A stretch of DNA of 64,000 nucleotides, from the NCBI GenBank assembly GCA_030645615.1, contig JAUSNB010000036.1, forward strand, positions 62,001 to 126,000. The letters are read 5' to 3'. The DNA is from Actinomycetota bacterium (GTDB lineage: Bacteria; Actinomycetota; Actinomycetes; S36-B12). Every line of letters starts with the position of its first letter. Within the stretch, counting starts at the first letter, position 1. The position numbers and the translations under genes are program-made. Under the pieces are notes generated by a model. It saw only the letters and a list, made by a program, of their open reading frames with translations. It did no database searches and was not told the origin of the DNA. Shown one piece after another: positions 1 through 7,765 of the stretch.

Positions 1-798
1 GGCCGCTGGGTGGGCCGGCGAGTGGTGGGCGACACGATGCTCGGTTGCGGCGCGTGCCCTCGCTGCTCGCGGGGTCAGCAGCACGTGTGCGAGCAGCGCA
101 GCGAGGTCGGCATCCGCAACGGCCGGCCCGGGGCGCTCGCCGAGCAGGTGGCCGTGCCGGTGACCTCTCTGCATGCTCTGCCGGACTCGGTCGAGGACGT
201 GGCCGGCGCCCTGGTCGAGCCGGGCGGGAACGCATTGCGCGCCGCGATGGCTGCGGGGCTGGCCCCTGGCGACCGGGTCCTCGTGCTTGGCCCGGGAACG
301 ATCGGCCTGCTCACGGCCATGTTCGCGCGCGCCCAGGGGGCCGAGGTCCACCTGCTCGGCGAGACCGAGCAGTCGCTGGAGTTCGCCCGGTCCCTCGGCT
401 TCGACCATGCGTGGCTTGAGCCCGCCCTGCCCGCGCTGCCGTTCGATGCGGTCATCGACGCGAGCAACGCCGCGTACCTGCCGGCCCTCGCACTGCAACT
501 GGTCGAGCCGGGCAAGCGCGTCGTCTATATCGGCCTGGCCGGCAGCCACAGCCACATCGACACCCGAATCCTTGCCCTGAAGGACGTCACGGCGGTCGGC
601 ATCCTCAGCGGCTCGCCGGGGCTGGCCGGAGCGGTGGACGCCTATGCCTCCGGGGTCGTCGACCCGCGGCCCCTCGTCGCCGCGACGGTCGGGCTCGACG
701 GCGTGGCCTCCGTGCTCGGTGGGCAGCGGCCCGCGGGCGCGGGCGACGGGCCCAAGATCCACGTTGACCCGCGGCGCGCACCAGCACAGGAGGAATGA
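1..798 (+). CDS. Zinc-dependent medium-chain alcohol dehydrogenase, 5' end cut by window
   Basis: The frame is open from the first base, so the N-terminus (including the usual first catalytic zinc ligands) lies outside the window. The visible part starts in the GroES-like domain and carries the structural-zinc loop CGACPRC...C with the four cysteines spaced 3, 3 and 8 residues apart. A Rossmann domain follows with the NAD(P)-binding GPGTIG turn. The protein should oxidise an alcohol or polyol with NAD(P)+ in the cytosol; the substrate cannot be read from the sequence. It ends 1 nt before the SDR gene start, whose ribosome site AGGAGG lies inside this gene's last codons, so the two are co-transcribed. 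The C-terminus is rich in G, P and R. Confidence 0.9.
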   Translation, partial: GRWVGRRVVGDTMLGCGACPRCSRGQQHVCEQRSEVGIRNGRPGALAEQVAVPVTSLHALPDSVEDVAGALVEPGGNALRAAMAAGLAPGDRVLVLGPGTIGLLTAMFARAQGAEVHLLGETEQSLEFARSLGFDHAWLEPALPALPFDAVIDASNAAYLPALALQLVEPGKRVVYIGLAGSHSHIDTRILALKDVTAVGILSGSPGLAGAVDAYASGVVDPRPLVAATVGLDGVASVLGGQRPAGAGDGPKIHVDPRRAPAQEE

Positions 799-799
799 C

Positions 800-1543
800 A
801 TGGGTGACTTCGACGGGCTCGTGGCGATCGTGACCGGAGGGGCCAGCGGACTCGGGGCCGCGACGGCGCGACTCCTGCACCAGCGCGGAGCCGCCGTTGC
901 GGTGCTCGACCTCGTCACCGAGTCCGTCCCACCCGCGTACCTGCCCGTCGTATGCGACGTCGCGGACACCGCCAGTGTCGATGCCGCCGTGGCGGCCGTC
1001 GTGGATCGGCTTGGCGGCATCGACGTCGTCGTGAACAACGCCGGCATCGGCGCGGCCGGTGACGTCGCGGCAAACGACGACGCGGAGTGGCTGCGGGTGC
1101 TGGACGTGAACGTCGTCGGCATGGCGCGGGTGGCCCGGGCAGCCCTGCCGTCCCTGCGGGTGTCCGCGCACCCGGCCATCGTCAACACCGGCTCGGTGGT
1201 CGCGGTCGTCGGCGTCCGCAACCGTGCCCTGTACAGCGCGAGCAAGGGCGCCGTCGCTGCGCTGACCCTTGCCATGGCGGCCGACCACGTGGCCGAGGGC
1301 ATCCGGGTCAACGCCGTCGCGCCCGGGACGGCGGATACCCCGTGGGTCGAGCGGCTGCTTCAGGCTTCGGGGGACGATGCCGAGGCCATGGCCGAGGCGC
1401 TGCGCAAGCGGCAGCCGATGGGCCGCCTGGTCACCGCTGACGAAGTTGCGCACGCCATCGCCTATCTGGCCTCGCCGCTGTCGGGGTCGACGACCGGCAC
1501 CATTCTCGGCGTCGACGGCGGGATGCACACCCTGCGCATCTAG
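800..1543 (+). CDS. Short-chain dehydrogenase/reductase (SDR)
   Basis: This 247-residue classical SDR has the cofactor motif TGGASGLG near residue 13, NNAG near 76 and the catalytic YSASK near 142 with an upstream Ser. The C-terminus ends in the usual G-x-DGG turn. The ATG at 800 is chosen because AGGAGG lies 6 nt upstream and the motif spacing then fits the family length of about 250 residues. It follows the zinc alcohol dehydrogenase by 1 nt, so the pair probably carries out consecutive oxidations of one sugar, polyol or alcohol. Acidic residues at the end of beta-2 (VLDL) favour NAD over NADP; this is inferred. The substrate is unknown. Confidence 0.93.
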   Translation: MGDFDGLVAIVTGGASGLGAATARLLHQRGAAVAVLDLVTESVPPAYLPVVCDVADTASVDAAVAAVVDRLGGIDVVVNNAGIGAAGDVAANDDAEWLRVLDVNVVGMARVARAALPSLRVSAHPAIVNTGSVVAVVGVRNRALYSASKGAVAALTLAMAADHVAEGIRVNAVAPGTADTPWVERLLQASGDDAEAMAEALRKRQPMGRLVTADEVAHAIAYLASPLSGSTTGTILGVDGGMHTLRI

Positions 1544-1558
1544 CCCCCTCCCACCTCC

Positions 1559-1618
1559 GCGAGCGGGCAGTTGTTGCTGCTGAGGAGGCCGCGCGAGCAG
1601 CAACAACTGCCCACTCGC
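1559..1618. terminator. Bidirectional hairpin at convergent junction (H1)
   Basis: Two 23-nt arms (1559-1581 and 1596-1618) pair with one mismatch around a 14-nt loop; the core of the left arm reads GGGCAGTTGTTGCTGCT. The hairpin lies between the stops of the convergent SDR and anti-sigma genes. There is no T-tract on either side. A bidirectional, U-tract-independent terminator is the simplest reading. Confidence 0.75.
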
Positions 1619-1655
1619 GAGGAGGTTTCGGGTCTGCGCGCACTCGGCGTAGGGG

Positions 1656-2399
1656 TCAGGTGGTGGCGGGCAGCTCCAGGGCAAGCACGGGTGTCGTGGT
1701 GGGCTGGGCCGAGCCGCCTTCGGGCTCCAGGGTCACCCCGATCGCGGCAGCGGTGCCCGGGTCGCCGTTGAGCAGAGCTGCCGCATGCTCGCCCTGTGAC
1801 AGGAATCCGGCGGACGCCATCGTCCCGCCGGGCGTGATGTACCAGACCTGGTACGTCTGCCCCGCTGGCGCGGGAGCCAGACCCTCGGTGACGAGGACGG
1901 CCTCCCCGCGGGCCTGCGACACCACCACGGCAGCCCGGGCCCCCGTGTCAGCCGAGCCGGTCACGGTGACTGCGTCGGGCGCGGTGAGCACGGCGTTGAG
2001 GTCCGCGGCGCTCGCGGTCAGCTGGGTGACCTGGTCCTGCAGGGTCACGGAGCGCCAGGCTGCTCCGATCATCGCCACTCCTAGCACGGCAGCGGCAACC
2101 ATCAGCCAAGCGGACGTTCGGCGGGTACGACGGCCCGCGAGCTCGTCAACCGGGACGACGGGGGGAAGGGGTCGCACCGACGAGATCGCGGAAAGCACGG
2201 AGGCGCGCAGCCGCTCTGGCGGCTCTACGGCGACGTCGTCGGCCATGGCGGCCACGGCCGCGCCGAATGAGCGCAGCTCCTCGCGGCACGGGTCGCATGA
2301 CTCCAGGTGTCGCTCGAACGCGGCCGCCTGCTCTGGCTCGAGGGCATCGAGCGTGTAGGCGCCGGCCAGCGCGTGGATGTCCGGGGCTTCCTCGGTCAT
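1656..2399 (-). CDS. rskA: Anti-sigma-K factor, RskA family
   Basis: This 247-residue membrane protein has an N-terminal zinc-binding anti-sigma domain with H31, C35 and C38 in the order HxxxCxxC, one transmembrane helix at about 96-115, and a C-terminal extracytoplasmic domain of the RskA type. Known family members sequester the cognate ECF sigma factor at the membrane until regulated proteolysis of the anti-sigma factor releases it. The start codon overlaps the stop of the sigma gene by 4 nt (ATGA), typical of stoichiometric co-translation. The extracytoplasmic part contains TYQVWYITPGG, a pattern common in these domains. The inducing signal is not visible here. Confidence 0.92.
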   Translation of the reverse strand: MTEEAPDIHALAGAYTLDALEPEQAAAFERHLESCDPCREELRSFGAAVAAMADDVAVEPPERLRASVLSAISSVRPLPPVVPVDELAGRRTRRTSAWLMVAAAVLGVAMIGAAWRSVTLQDQVTQLTASAADLNAVLTAPDAVTVTGSADTGARAAVVVSQARGEAVLVTEGLAPAPAGQTYQVWYITPGGTMASAGFLSQGEHAAALLNGDPGTAAAIGVTLEPEGGSAQPTTTPVLALELPATT

Positions 2400-3016
2400 T
2401 CCTCCACCCCCAAGGTGTCGCGCAACCGGATGATCCCGTCGCGCATGCGGGTCTTGATGGCTCCCAGCGGTACTCCGAGCAGCTCGGCGACTTCCTTGTA
2501 CGTGTATCCGCCGTAGTACGCGAGCGTGAGCGCCTCTCGCTGCACGTCGGTGAGCGAGGCGAGGGCCTTGCGGACGCGAGCAGTATCGAGCGACGACATC
2601 ACTGCCTCGTCAACCACGTCGTACTCGGGGACCTCGGCCAGCGCCGCGAACCGGGTGTCCCGCTCGCGGCTGCTCTCGGCGGAGCGCACCCGGTCGACGG
2701 CCCGCCGATGGGCGATGGTGAGGATCCAGGCGAGCACCCCGCCCCGCGAGGGGTCGAATCGCGCCGATTGCCGCCACACGTCGAGGTAGGCCTCCTGGGC
2801 GACTTCCTCCGCCTGGGCGGGGTCACGCAGGACCCGCTTGACCAGTCCGTACACGCGTGCTCTGGTCCGGTCGTACAGGTCGGCGAATGCCTGCTGGTCG
2901 CCGCGGCTGGACCTGGCGAGCAGGGCGGCGAGCGCGGCAGCCGCCTCCCCGCCCGGCGTGATGCCGGTCGGGGAGGCAGGCGAGGCGTCCATCGCCGTGA
3001 GTCTGGCACGCTCCAC
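2396..3016 (-). CDS. sigK: ECF RNA polymerase sigma factor, SigK-like
   Basis: This 206-residue group IV sigma factor has region 2 (DQQAFADLYDRT to WILTIAHRRAVDRVR) and region 4 (LTDVQREALTLAYYGGYTYKEVAELL, here the -35 recognition helix-turn-helix). A GTG start 2 nt after the fasciclin stop is used; an ATG eight codons in (2992) is possible. It overlaps rskA by 4 nt and follows a fasciclin lipoprotein gene, the same partners that SigK controls in mycobacteria (mpt70/mpt83-type proteins). It should direct transcription of the fasciclin-sigK-rskA operon and possibly the neighbouring molybdoenzyme. A matching promoter lies upstream of the fasciclin gene. Confidence 0.9.
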   Translation of the reverse strand: MERARLTAMDASPASPTGITPGGEAAAALAALLARSSRGDQQAFADLYDRTRARVYGLVKRVLRDPAQAEEVAQEAYLDVWRQSARFDPSRGGVLAWILTIAHRRAVDRVRSAESSRERDTRFAALAEVPEYDVVDEAVMSSLDTARVRKALASLTDVQREALTLAYYGGYTYKEVAELLGVPLGAIKTRMRDGIIRLRDTLGVEE

Positions 3017-3018
3017 GA

Positions 3019-3657
3019 TCAGGAGGGGAGCAGGACGCCGTCGATCAGGTACACCGTTGCATTGGCCGTCGGCACGTTGCCGCAGACGACCATCGCGGAT
3101 CCATTCACGGTGAATTCCTCGCCCGAGCCCATCACTTCGAGCGTGCCGCCCTGGAGGGTCTCGTGCGTCCCGGCGAGCTGGTCGGGAGCAAGCTGGCCTG
3201 CCACGACGTGGTAGGTCAGCACGGTGGTGAGAAGGCCGGTCGGGTCGGCCAGGGCCTTGTCCAACGTCGCCTGGTCCATGGCCGCGAAGGCGTCATTGAC
3301 CGGCGCGAAGACGGTGATCCCGTCGGCGGAGTTCAGCGAGTCGACCAGGCCGGCGGCGGAGACCGCGGTGACCAGGGTCGACAGGGCGGGGTTGTTCGAT
3401 GCGGCGGTGGCGACAGGGTCGGTGGCCATGCCATCGAAGCTGCCCGGGCCGTCCGTAGGCACCGTGGCGCAGGCGGCGCCGAAGACCTGATCGCCGGCCA
3501 TCATCTCGGCAGTCGCCATCGCGGACGACTCCATGGCCGGTTCAGCGGGCATGGTGGACTCGCTGCTGGTGGACGGTCCGCAGGCGGCCAGCGCCAGCGG
3601 CACGGCCAGGATGGCCGCGGCAAGGCCGGCACTGCGGCAGGTACGCGTGGTGTTCAT
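3019..3657 (-). CDS. Fasciclin-domain lipoprotein (MPT70/MPT83-like)
   Basis: This 212-residue protein begins with a lipoprotein signal whose lipobox LAAC ends at C26, followed by a Ser/Met/Glu-rich linker and one FAS1 domain. Visible FAS1 signatures are TVFAPVNDAFAAM and LTYHVVAGQL, and it ends in the usual VYLIDGVLLP. The ATG at 3657 is chosen because AGGAG sits 6 nt upstream and a signal peptide follows directly; an upstream in-frame GTG lacks both. FAS1 proteins are surface adhesion or carbohydrate/lipid-binding proteins. Its place as first gene before sigK and rskA mirrors the mycobacterial SigK regulon, so it is probably the main target of that sigma factor. Confidence 0.92.
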   Translation of the reverse strand: MNTTRTCRSAGLAAAILAVPLALAACGPSTSSESTMPAEPAMESSAMATAEMMAGDQVFGAACATVPTDGPGSFDGMATDPVATAASNNPALSTLVTAVSAAGLVDSLNSADGITVFAPVNDAFAAMDQATLDKALADPTGLLTTVLTYHVVAGQLAPDQLAGTHETLQGGTLEVMGSGEEFTVNGSAMVVCGNVPTANATVYLIDGVLLPS

Positions 3658-3707
3658 CGGATCTCCTGATCTCGTGGGTTCGCCGCCTGTCGCGGCTGTC
3701 ATCGGTC

Positions 3708-3735
3708 ATTCGTGGCCGGTGCGGCGGCGGATTGG
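3708..3735 (-). promoter_or_regulatory. Candidate SigK-type promoter of fasciclin-sigK-rskA
   Basis: Read on the minus strand, CCAATC (3735-3730) and ACGAAT (3713-3708) are separated by 16 nt and lie about 50 nt before the fasciclin start. They resemble the mycobacterial SigK consensus (CCATCC and CCGAAT) as I remember it. This supports autoregulation of the operon but is a pattern match only. Confidence 0.45.
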
Positions 3736-3751
3736 TGCCACCCTTGGGAAC

Positions 3752-4315
3752 ATGCGGTTCTCCGTTCGGGCGGCGACTGCCGATGACGCCGAGGGCATCG
3801 CCCGGGTGCACGTGTCGTCGTGGCAGGCGGCGTACGCCGGCCTTGTGCCCCAAGCCCATCTCGATGCGCTGAGCTGGGAGGCGCGCCGGACGCGGTGGAG
3901 CGCGCAACTCGGTGATTCTGGTGATCCCGGCTACCGGACCGTGGTGGCCCTCGACGGCACGGGCTCGGTGGTCGCCTTCGCGACGTTCGGCCCGGCCCGT
4001 GACGCGGACCTAGGGTCGCTCGGCAGTTACGAGGTGCTGGCCATCTATGCCGTGCCTGACGTGTGGGGCCGCGGGGTGGGCCGGGCGTTGCTCGCTGCCG
4101 TCGAGGATGCACTACCGCGCGACGTAGACGTGGTGCTGTGGGTCCTCTCGGGTAACACCCGCGGCCGCGCCTTCTACGAGCGGTCCGGCTTTGTCGCGGA
4201 CGGAACAGTCAAGGTCGAGGACGTGGGCGGCGCGCCGCTCGAGGAGATGCGCTACCGGCGCCCGCTCGGTGCGCCGACACCAGCCGCTGGCGTCATTCCC
4301 GGGCCGGCGGAGTGA
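3752..4315 (+). CDS. GNAT-family N-acetyltransferase
   Basis: This 187-residue acetyltransferase begins MRFSVRAATADDAEGIARVH, the usual GNAT beta-1/alpha-1. The acetyl-CoA pyrophosphate loop is VWGRGVGRALL (Q/RxxGxG/A type), and GNTRGRAFYERSGF is the typical alpha-4/beta-6 segment. The ATG at 3752 is preferred because longer in-frame starts would add non-conserved residues antisense to the fasciclin gene. It is transcribed divergently from the fasciclin operon. Its last codons lie inside a large inverted repeat, so the C-terminal residues (about APTPAAGVIPGPAE) may have been added when that repeat arose. The substrate is unknown. Confidence 0.88.
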   Translation: MRFSVRAATADDAEGIARVHVSSWQAAYAGLVPQAHLDALSWEARRTRWSAQLGDSGDPGYRTVVALDGTGSVVAFATFGPARDADLGSLGSYEVLAIYAVPDVWGRGVGRALLAAVEDALPRDVDVVLWVLSGNTRGRAFYERSGFVADGTVKVEDVGGAPLEEMRYRRPLGAPTPAAGVIPGPAE

Positions 4316-4336
4316 CGCCACTTGCTGGTGTCGGCG
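4272..4336. terminator. Bidirectional hairpin at convergent junction (H2)
   Basis: The 24-nt arms (4272-4295 and 4313-4336) are identical as inverted copies except for three internal positions. The core is GCCGACACCAGC, then a variable patch, then GGCGTCA. The GNAT stop codon lies in the right arm. The same core recurs in the hairpin at 39251-39313. It lies between two convergent genes and has no T-tract. Confidence 0.75.
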
Positions 4337-4354
4337 ACGAACGTGGGCGCGTCG

Positions 4355-5962
4355 TCAGCCGACGTTGACCACCACCTCGTGCCAGCCCTGCGCACCGCTC
4401 GGGAATGGCGTGAGGCGTGCTTGCGGCTGCACCTCGCCGGTGGCATCCGTCGCCCGAACCCGCAGGACGTGCCGTCCGGATGTCGCGTACCACGGGATCC
4501 ACCACTGCCGCCAGGTGTCGATGCTCGGTGCGGCGCCGAGGCGAGCCGCCACCCATGGCTCGTCGTCGACCTGCACCTCGACCCACTCGATCCCTCTGTG
4601 CTGCGCCCAGCACACCCCGGCGATCGCGATCGCTCCTGGTGCGACGGTGGAGAGGGGGCGCGGCACCTCGATCCGGGCCATCGTGCGCACCGGGGCATCG
4701 GTCGCCCATCCGCGCTCGGTCCAGTAGGCCGCGCGCTGCGCGTACGTCGTTGCCTCAAGCCACACGAGCCACTTCGTGGCAGACACGAACCCGTACAGCC
4801 CGGGGACGATCATGCGCGCGGGGAAGCCGTGCTCGGCGGGGAGCGGCTCTCCATTCATCGCGACGGCCACCAGCGCGTCCCGCCCGTCAGTGACGGCACC
4901 CATCGGCGTGCTTGCGGTCCATCCGTCAGCCGACCGCGAGAAGAGCTGGTCGGCTCCCCTGTCGACGCCGGCCCGGGCCAGCAGGTCCGAGAGGCGGACT
5001 CCCAGCCAGAGCGCGTTGCCCACGTACGGGCCGCCGACCTCGTTCGAGACGCAGGTCAGGGTCAGGTCCCGCTCCACCAGGGGCATCGCCAGGAGTTCGT
5101 CGTAGGACAGTGAGTAGGGCCGCTGCACCATCCCGCCGATGTCCAGGCGCCAGCCCGACGGATCGATGGCGGGTACGACCAGTGCCGTGTCCACCCGGTA
5201 GAAGTCATCGTTGGGCACCCGGAAGGGCGTGACGCCGTCGATGCGCACGTCGACGGCATCGGCCAGGGCTGTCGCGGGCTCGCTCGGCGCGGGCAGGCGC
5301 ACCGAGGCGCGCGCAGCACTCACGTCGCGGAGGCGACCTCCGATGGCGGAGCCGAGCGCGGCCACTGCCACGGCCCCGCCCGCGACCGCGAGCGAGCCAA
5401 CCAGCACCGACCGCCGCGTCGGCGCCGTGCCCGGGGCACCACCTCCTGACGCAGCCATCAGGGCAGGCGGGACCGGCCTGGTCAGCCAGCTGAGGACGGC
5501 CGCGGCAACCACTGCCCCAGCCAGGGACGGGACGGCATCGATGGCAGAAGCCGCGGGCCGGGTGAGCGCCGCCACGGCTCCCACGAGGGCGACGAGCGCC
5601 ACAGCCGCGCAGCCCGCGGCGCGCGAGCGCCGCGCGAGCACGCCGCACAAGGCGGCCACCAGGACGAGGGTGGCAGCGATCCCGCCGAGTAGCACCGCCT
5701 TGTCGGCGGTGCCGAAGGTCGAGATGGCGAATTCCTTCAGCCACGCGGGGGTCAGGTCGATGAACGTCCCGCCGACCGCGACGAGCGGAGATCCGGCCGG
5801 GGCAAGGAGGGACGCGAGGAGATGCGCTGCTGCAACTCCCGCCCCGACGGAGGCGATCCCCGCAGCGCCCGCTGCCGCGAGGTCGCCGAAGCGTCGGGTG
5901 GGCTGGGTGTCCGGGCTCTGCACACCAGTTGTTCGGAGCCGCTCCGGCCGCGGATTGCCCAC
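4355..5962 (-). CDS. Membrane-anchored molybdopterin oxidoreductase, sulfite-oxidase family
   Basis: This 535-residue protein has about four hydrophobic segments in its first 160 residues, then a TRRS twin-arginine stretch (182-185) before a further membrane helix (about 186-205), and then a sulfite-oxidase-type Mo-cofactor domain. The conserved Mo-ligating cysteine is C304 in LTLTCVSNEVGG. The C-terminal part (from about 430) is the Mo-co dimerisation domain. The catalytic part probably faces outside after Tat-like insertion; this is inferred. Homologues often sit beside SigK/fasciclin genes in actinobacteria, and here the gene lies just beyond the divergent GNAT gene. The substrate could be sulfite, a sulfoxide or another oxo-acceptor. 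Confidence 0.88.
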   Translation of the reverse strand: MGNPRPERLRTTGVQSPDTQPTRRFGDLAAAGAAGIASVGAGVAAAHLLASLLAPAGSPLVAVGGTFIDLTPAWLKEFAISTFGTADKAVLLGGIAATLVLVAALCGVLARRSRAAGCAAVALVALVGAVAALTRPAASAIDAVPSLAGAVVAAAVLSWLTRPVPPALMAASGGGAPGTAPTRRSVLVGSLAVAGGAVAVAALGSAIGGRLRDVSAARASVRLPAPSEPATALADAVDVRIDGVTPFRVPNDDFYRVDTALVVPAIDPSGWRLDIGGMVQRPYSLSYDELLAMPLVERDLTLTCVSNEVGGPYVGNALWLGVRLSDLLARAGVDRGADQLFSRSADGWTASTPMGAVTDGRDALVAVAMNGEPLPAEHGFPARMIVPGLYGFVSATKWLVWLEATTYAQRAAYWTERGWATDAPVRTMARIEVPRPLSTVAPGAIAIAGVCWAQHRGIEWVEVQVDDEPWVAARLGAAPSIDTWRQWWIPWYATSGRHVLRVRATDATGEVQPQARLTPFPSGAQGWHEVVVNVG

Positions 5963-5971
5963 GACGAGGTG

Positions 5972-6838
5972 CTACCCGCCGAAGATCGCCTCCACGTGCC
6001 CGCGCACCCCAGGCCGGCAGGTGAAGACCGCACCGGCGAGCGGCTGGTCCGCGAGCTCGGCGTCCGTGAGGTGCTTGCGTGCCGTCGTGATGAAGAGATC
6101 GTCCAGGAGGTCGCCGCCGAAGCACACGCTGGTGACCTGCGTCGTCGGGAGCAAGATCACCTCGCTGAGCGAGCCTTCCGCTTCGTAGCGGCGGACCTGG
6201 CCGCCGCCGAAGGCCGCCACCCATACTCCGCCCTCGGCGTCGACCACGAGCCCATCTGGTACCCCGATCTCGCGATCGAGGGTGGCGAAGGACCGGCGCG
6301 AGGACGGGAGTCCAGCGTCGGCGTCGTAGTCGAGGACGTCGATCCGGCCGGTGGGCGAATCGACGAAGTACATGAGCGAGCCGTCGGGACTCCAGTCGAC
6401 GCCATTGGGGATGGTGAGTGCGTCGATGACCCGGTCGGCCGACCCGTCAGCACCAACCCGGTAGAGCGATCCGGCGCCCGGCGTCTCGTCGAACGCCAGC
6501 GTCCCCGCCCACAGCCGGCCCATGGGATCGCACCGTGAGTCGTTCATGCGGTTCGTCCGGAGCCCGGCCTCGACAGGGGTGACGGGCTCCAGCGTCGCCC
6601 CATCGTCACGGGTCAGGAAGATGCCATCACGCAGGGCGAGCACCAGCGCACCACCGAGAGCGGGGTTCACCGAGCCGAGTTCCTGGCCGATGGAGGTGGC
6701 TGCCAGTGCGCCGTCGTCCAGGCGGTAGAGCACGCCCGGCACGATGTCGACGAACACCAGGCTGCGGCCAGCCGCGTCCCACCTCGGGCTCTCACCGAGG
6801 AAGCAGGCGGGCTGGACCAGCACATCGGGCCGGGGCAC
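5972..6838 (-). CDS. SMP-30/gluconolactonase/LRE-family lactonase
   Basis: This 288-residue six-bladed propeller protein carries the family metal-site motifs: LGESPRWD near residue 14 (Glu ligand), RMNDSRCDPMGRLWAG near 97 (Asn), IPNGVDWSPD near 143 (Asn) and PDGLVVD near 194 (Asp). Family members hydrolyse sugar lactones with a divalent metal. It lies 9 nt upstream of the molybdoenzyme gene on the same strand, so the two may be co-transcribed although no functional link is evident. It could act on a sugar lactone produced by the sugar dehydrogenases in this window (3' of 38506 or 5' of 1543), but that is speculation. Confidence 0.88.
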   Translation of the reverse strand: MPRPDVLVQPACFLGESPRWDAAGRSLVFVDIVPGVLYRLDDGALAATSIGQELGSVNPALGGALVLALRDGIFLTRDDGATLEPVTPVEAGLRTNRMNDSRCDPMGRLWAGTLAFDETPGAGSLYRVGADGSADRVIDALTIPNGVDWSPDGSLMYFVDSPTGRIDVLDYDADAGLPSSRRSFATLDREIGVPDGLVVDAEGGVWVAAFGGGQVRRYEAEGSLSEVILLPTTQVTSVCFGGDLLDDLFITTARKHLTDAELADQPLAGAVFTCRPGVRGHVEAIFGG

Positions 6839-6862
6839 CCGAGCACGGTACCGCCGGGGCGA

Positions 6863-7765
6863 TCAGCCGGCGAACGTCCGGATGAGCCGTAGGACGGCAG
6901 GCCCGATGACGATGATGAACAGGGCGGGCAGGAAGCACGCGACGAGGGGCCCGAGGATCTTCACGGCAACCTTCTGGGCCTTCTCCTCGGCTGCCGACTG
7001 GCGCTTCTCGCGCATCTCCTTGGCCTGCTCGTCCAGCACGGCGGAGATCGAGATGCCCAGCCGGTCGACCTGGATCATGGCGTGCGCGAAGTGGACCAGG
7101 TCTGGCTGGCGCACGCGCTGGGTGAGTCCGATGAAGGCATCGGCGCGCGAGATGCCCAGATGCATCTCCTGCAGCACCCGGCCTAGCTCGGCGGCCACCG
7201 GGCCGTCCTGGGTGTCGGCCACCTGCTGCAGTGCCGCCTGCAGCCCGAGCCCGGACCCGACGCACAACTGCATCAGGTCGAGGGCATCGGGGAGTGCCCT
7301 GCGGAGCTCATCGGTTCGCTTGTCGCCCGCCGAGCGGATAAGCAGGTCAGGCAGGTAGAAGCCGCCGATGACGCCGATCGGCAGGGCCAGCCAGCCGAGC
7401 CCCCCCATGCGCATCGAGAGCAGCAGCCCGAGGCCCGTGCCGAGGACGAGGAACAGGAGCTTCCGCCGCACCATGCGCTCGACCCCGTCGGCTTCGGCGC
7501 GGCCCGCGATGGCAAGCTGCTGGCGCATCCGTCTTCGTGCGCTCGCGGGGGCGATCCGCGGGGCCAGGTGCACGCGCACCCGCGATACCCCCTCGGCCTC
7601 GAAGCCCGTGTACACGCGGCTGCCCGCCGTGTAGTGGCTGAGCAGGTCCCGCGTGGCCTCTTTCGCGATCTGGCCTTCGCGGTCACGGATGGCGACGCCG
7701 AAGATGAGCACGGCCAGCCCGATCATCGTCCCGACGATGATCGGCAGCAGCAGGGACTGGGACAT
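6863..7765 (-). CDS. tadC: Tad pilus inner-membrane platform protein TadC (T2SSF domain)
   Basis: This 300-residue protein has an N-terminal membrane helix (about 5-25), a second hydrophobic pair near 105-140, a cytoplasmic T2SSF domain (about 150-280, containing LPDALDLMQLCVGSGLGL) and a C-terminal helix. It is the last gene of the pilus operon and starts directly after the stop of tadB. Together TadB and TadC form the inner-membrane platform for pilus assembly driven by the TadA ATPase. Confidence 0.9.
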   Translation of the reverse strand: MSQSLLLPIIVGTMIGLAVLIFGVAIRDREGQIAKEATRDLLSHYTAGSRVYTGFEAEGVSRVRVHLAPRIAPASARRRMRQQLAIAGRAEADGVERMVRRKLLFLVLGTGLGLLLSMRMGGLGWLALPIGVIGGFYLPDLLIRSAGDKRTDELRRALPDALDLMQLCVGSGLGLQAALQQVADTQDGPVAAELGRVLQEMHLGISRADAFIGLTQRVRQPDLVHFAHAMIQVDRLGISISAVLDEQAKEMREKRQSAAEEKAQKVAVKILGPLVACFLPALFIIVIGPAVLRLIRTFAG

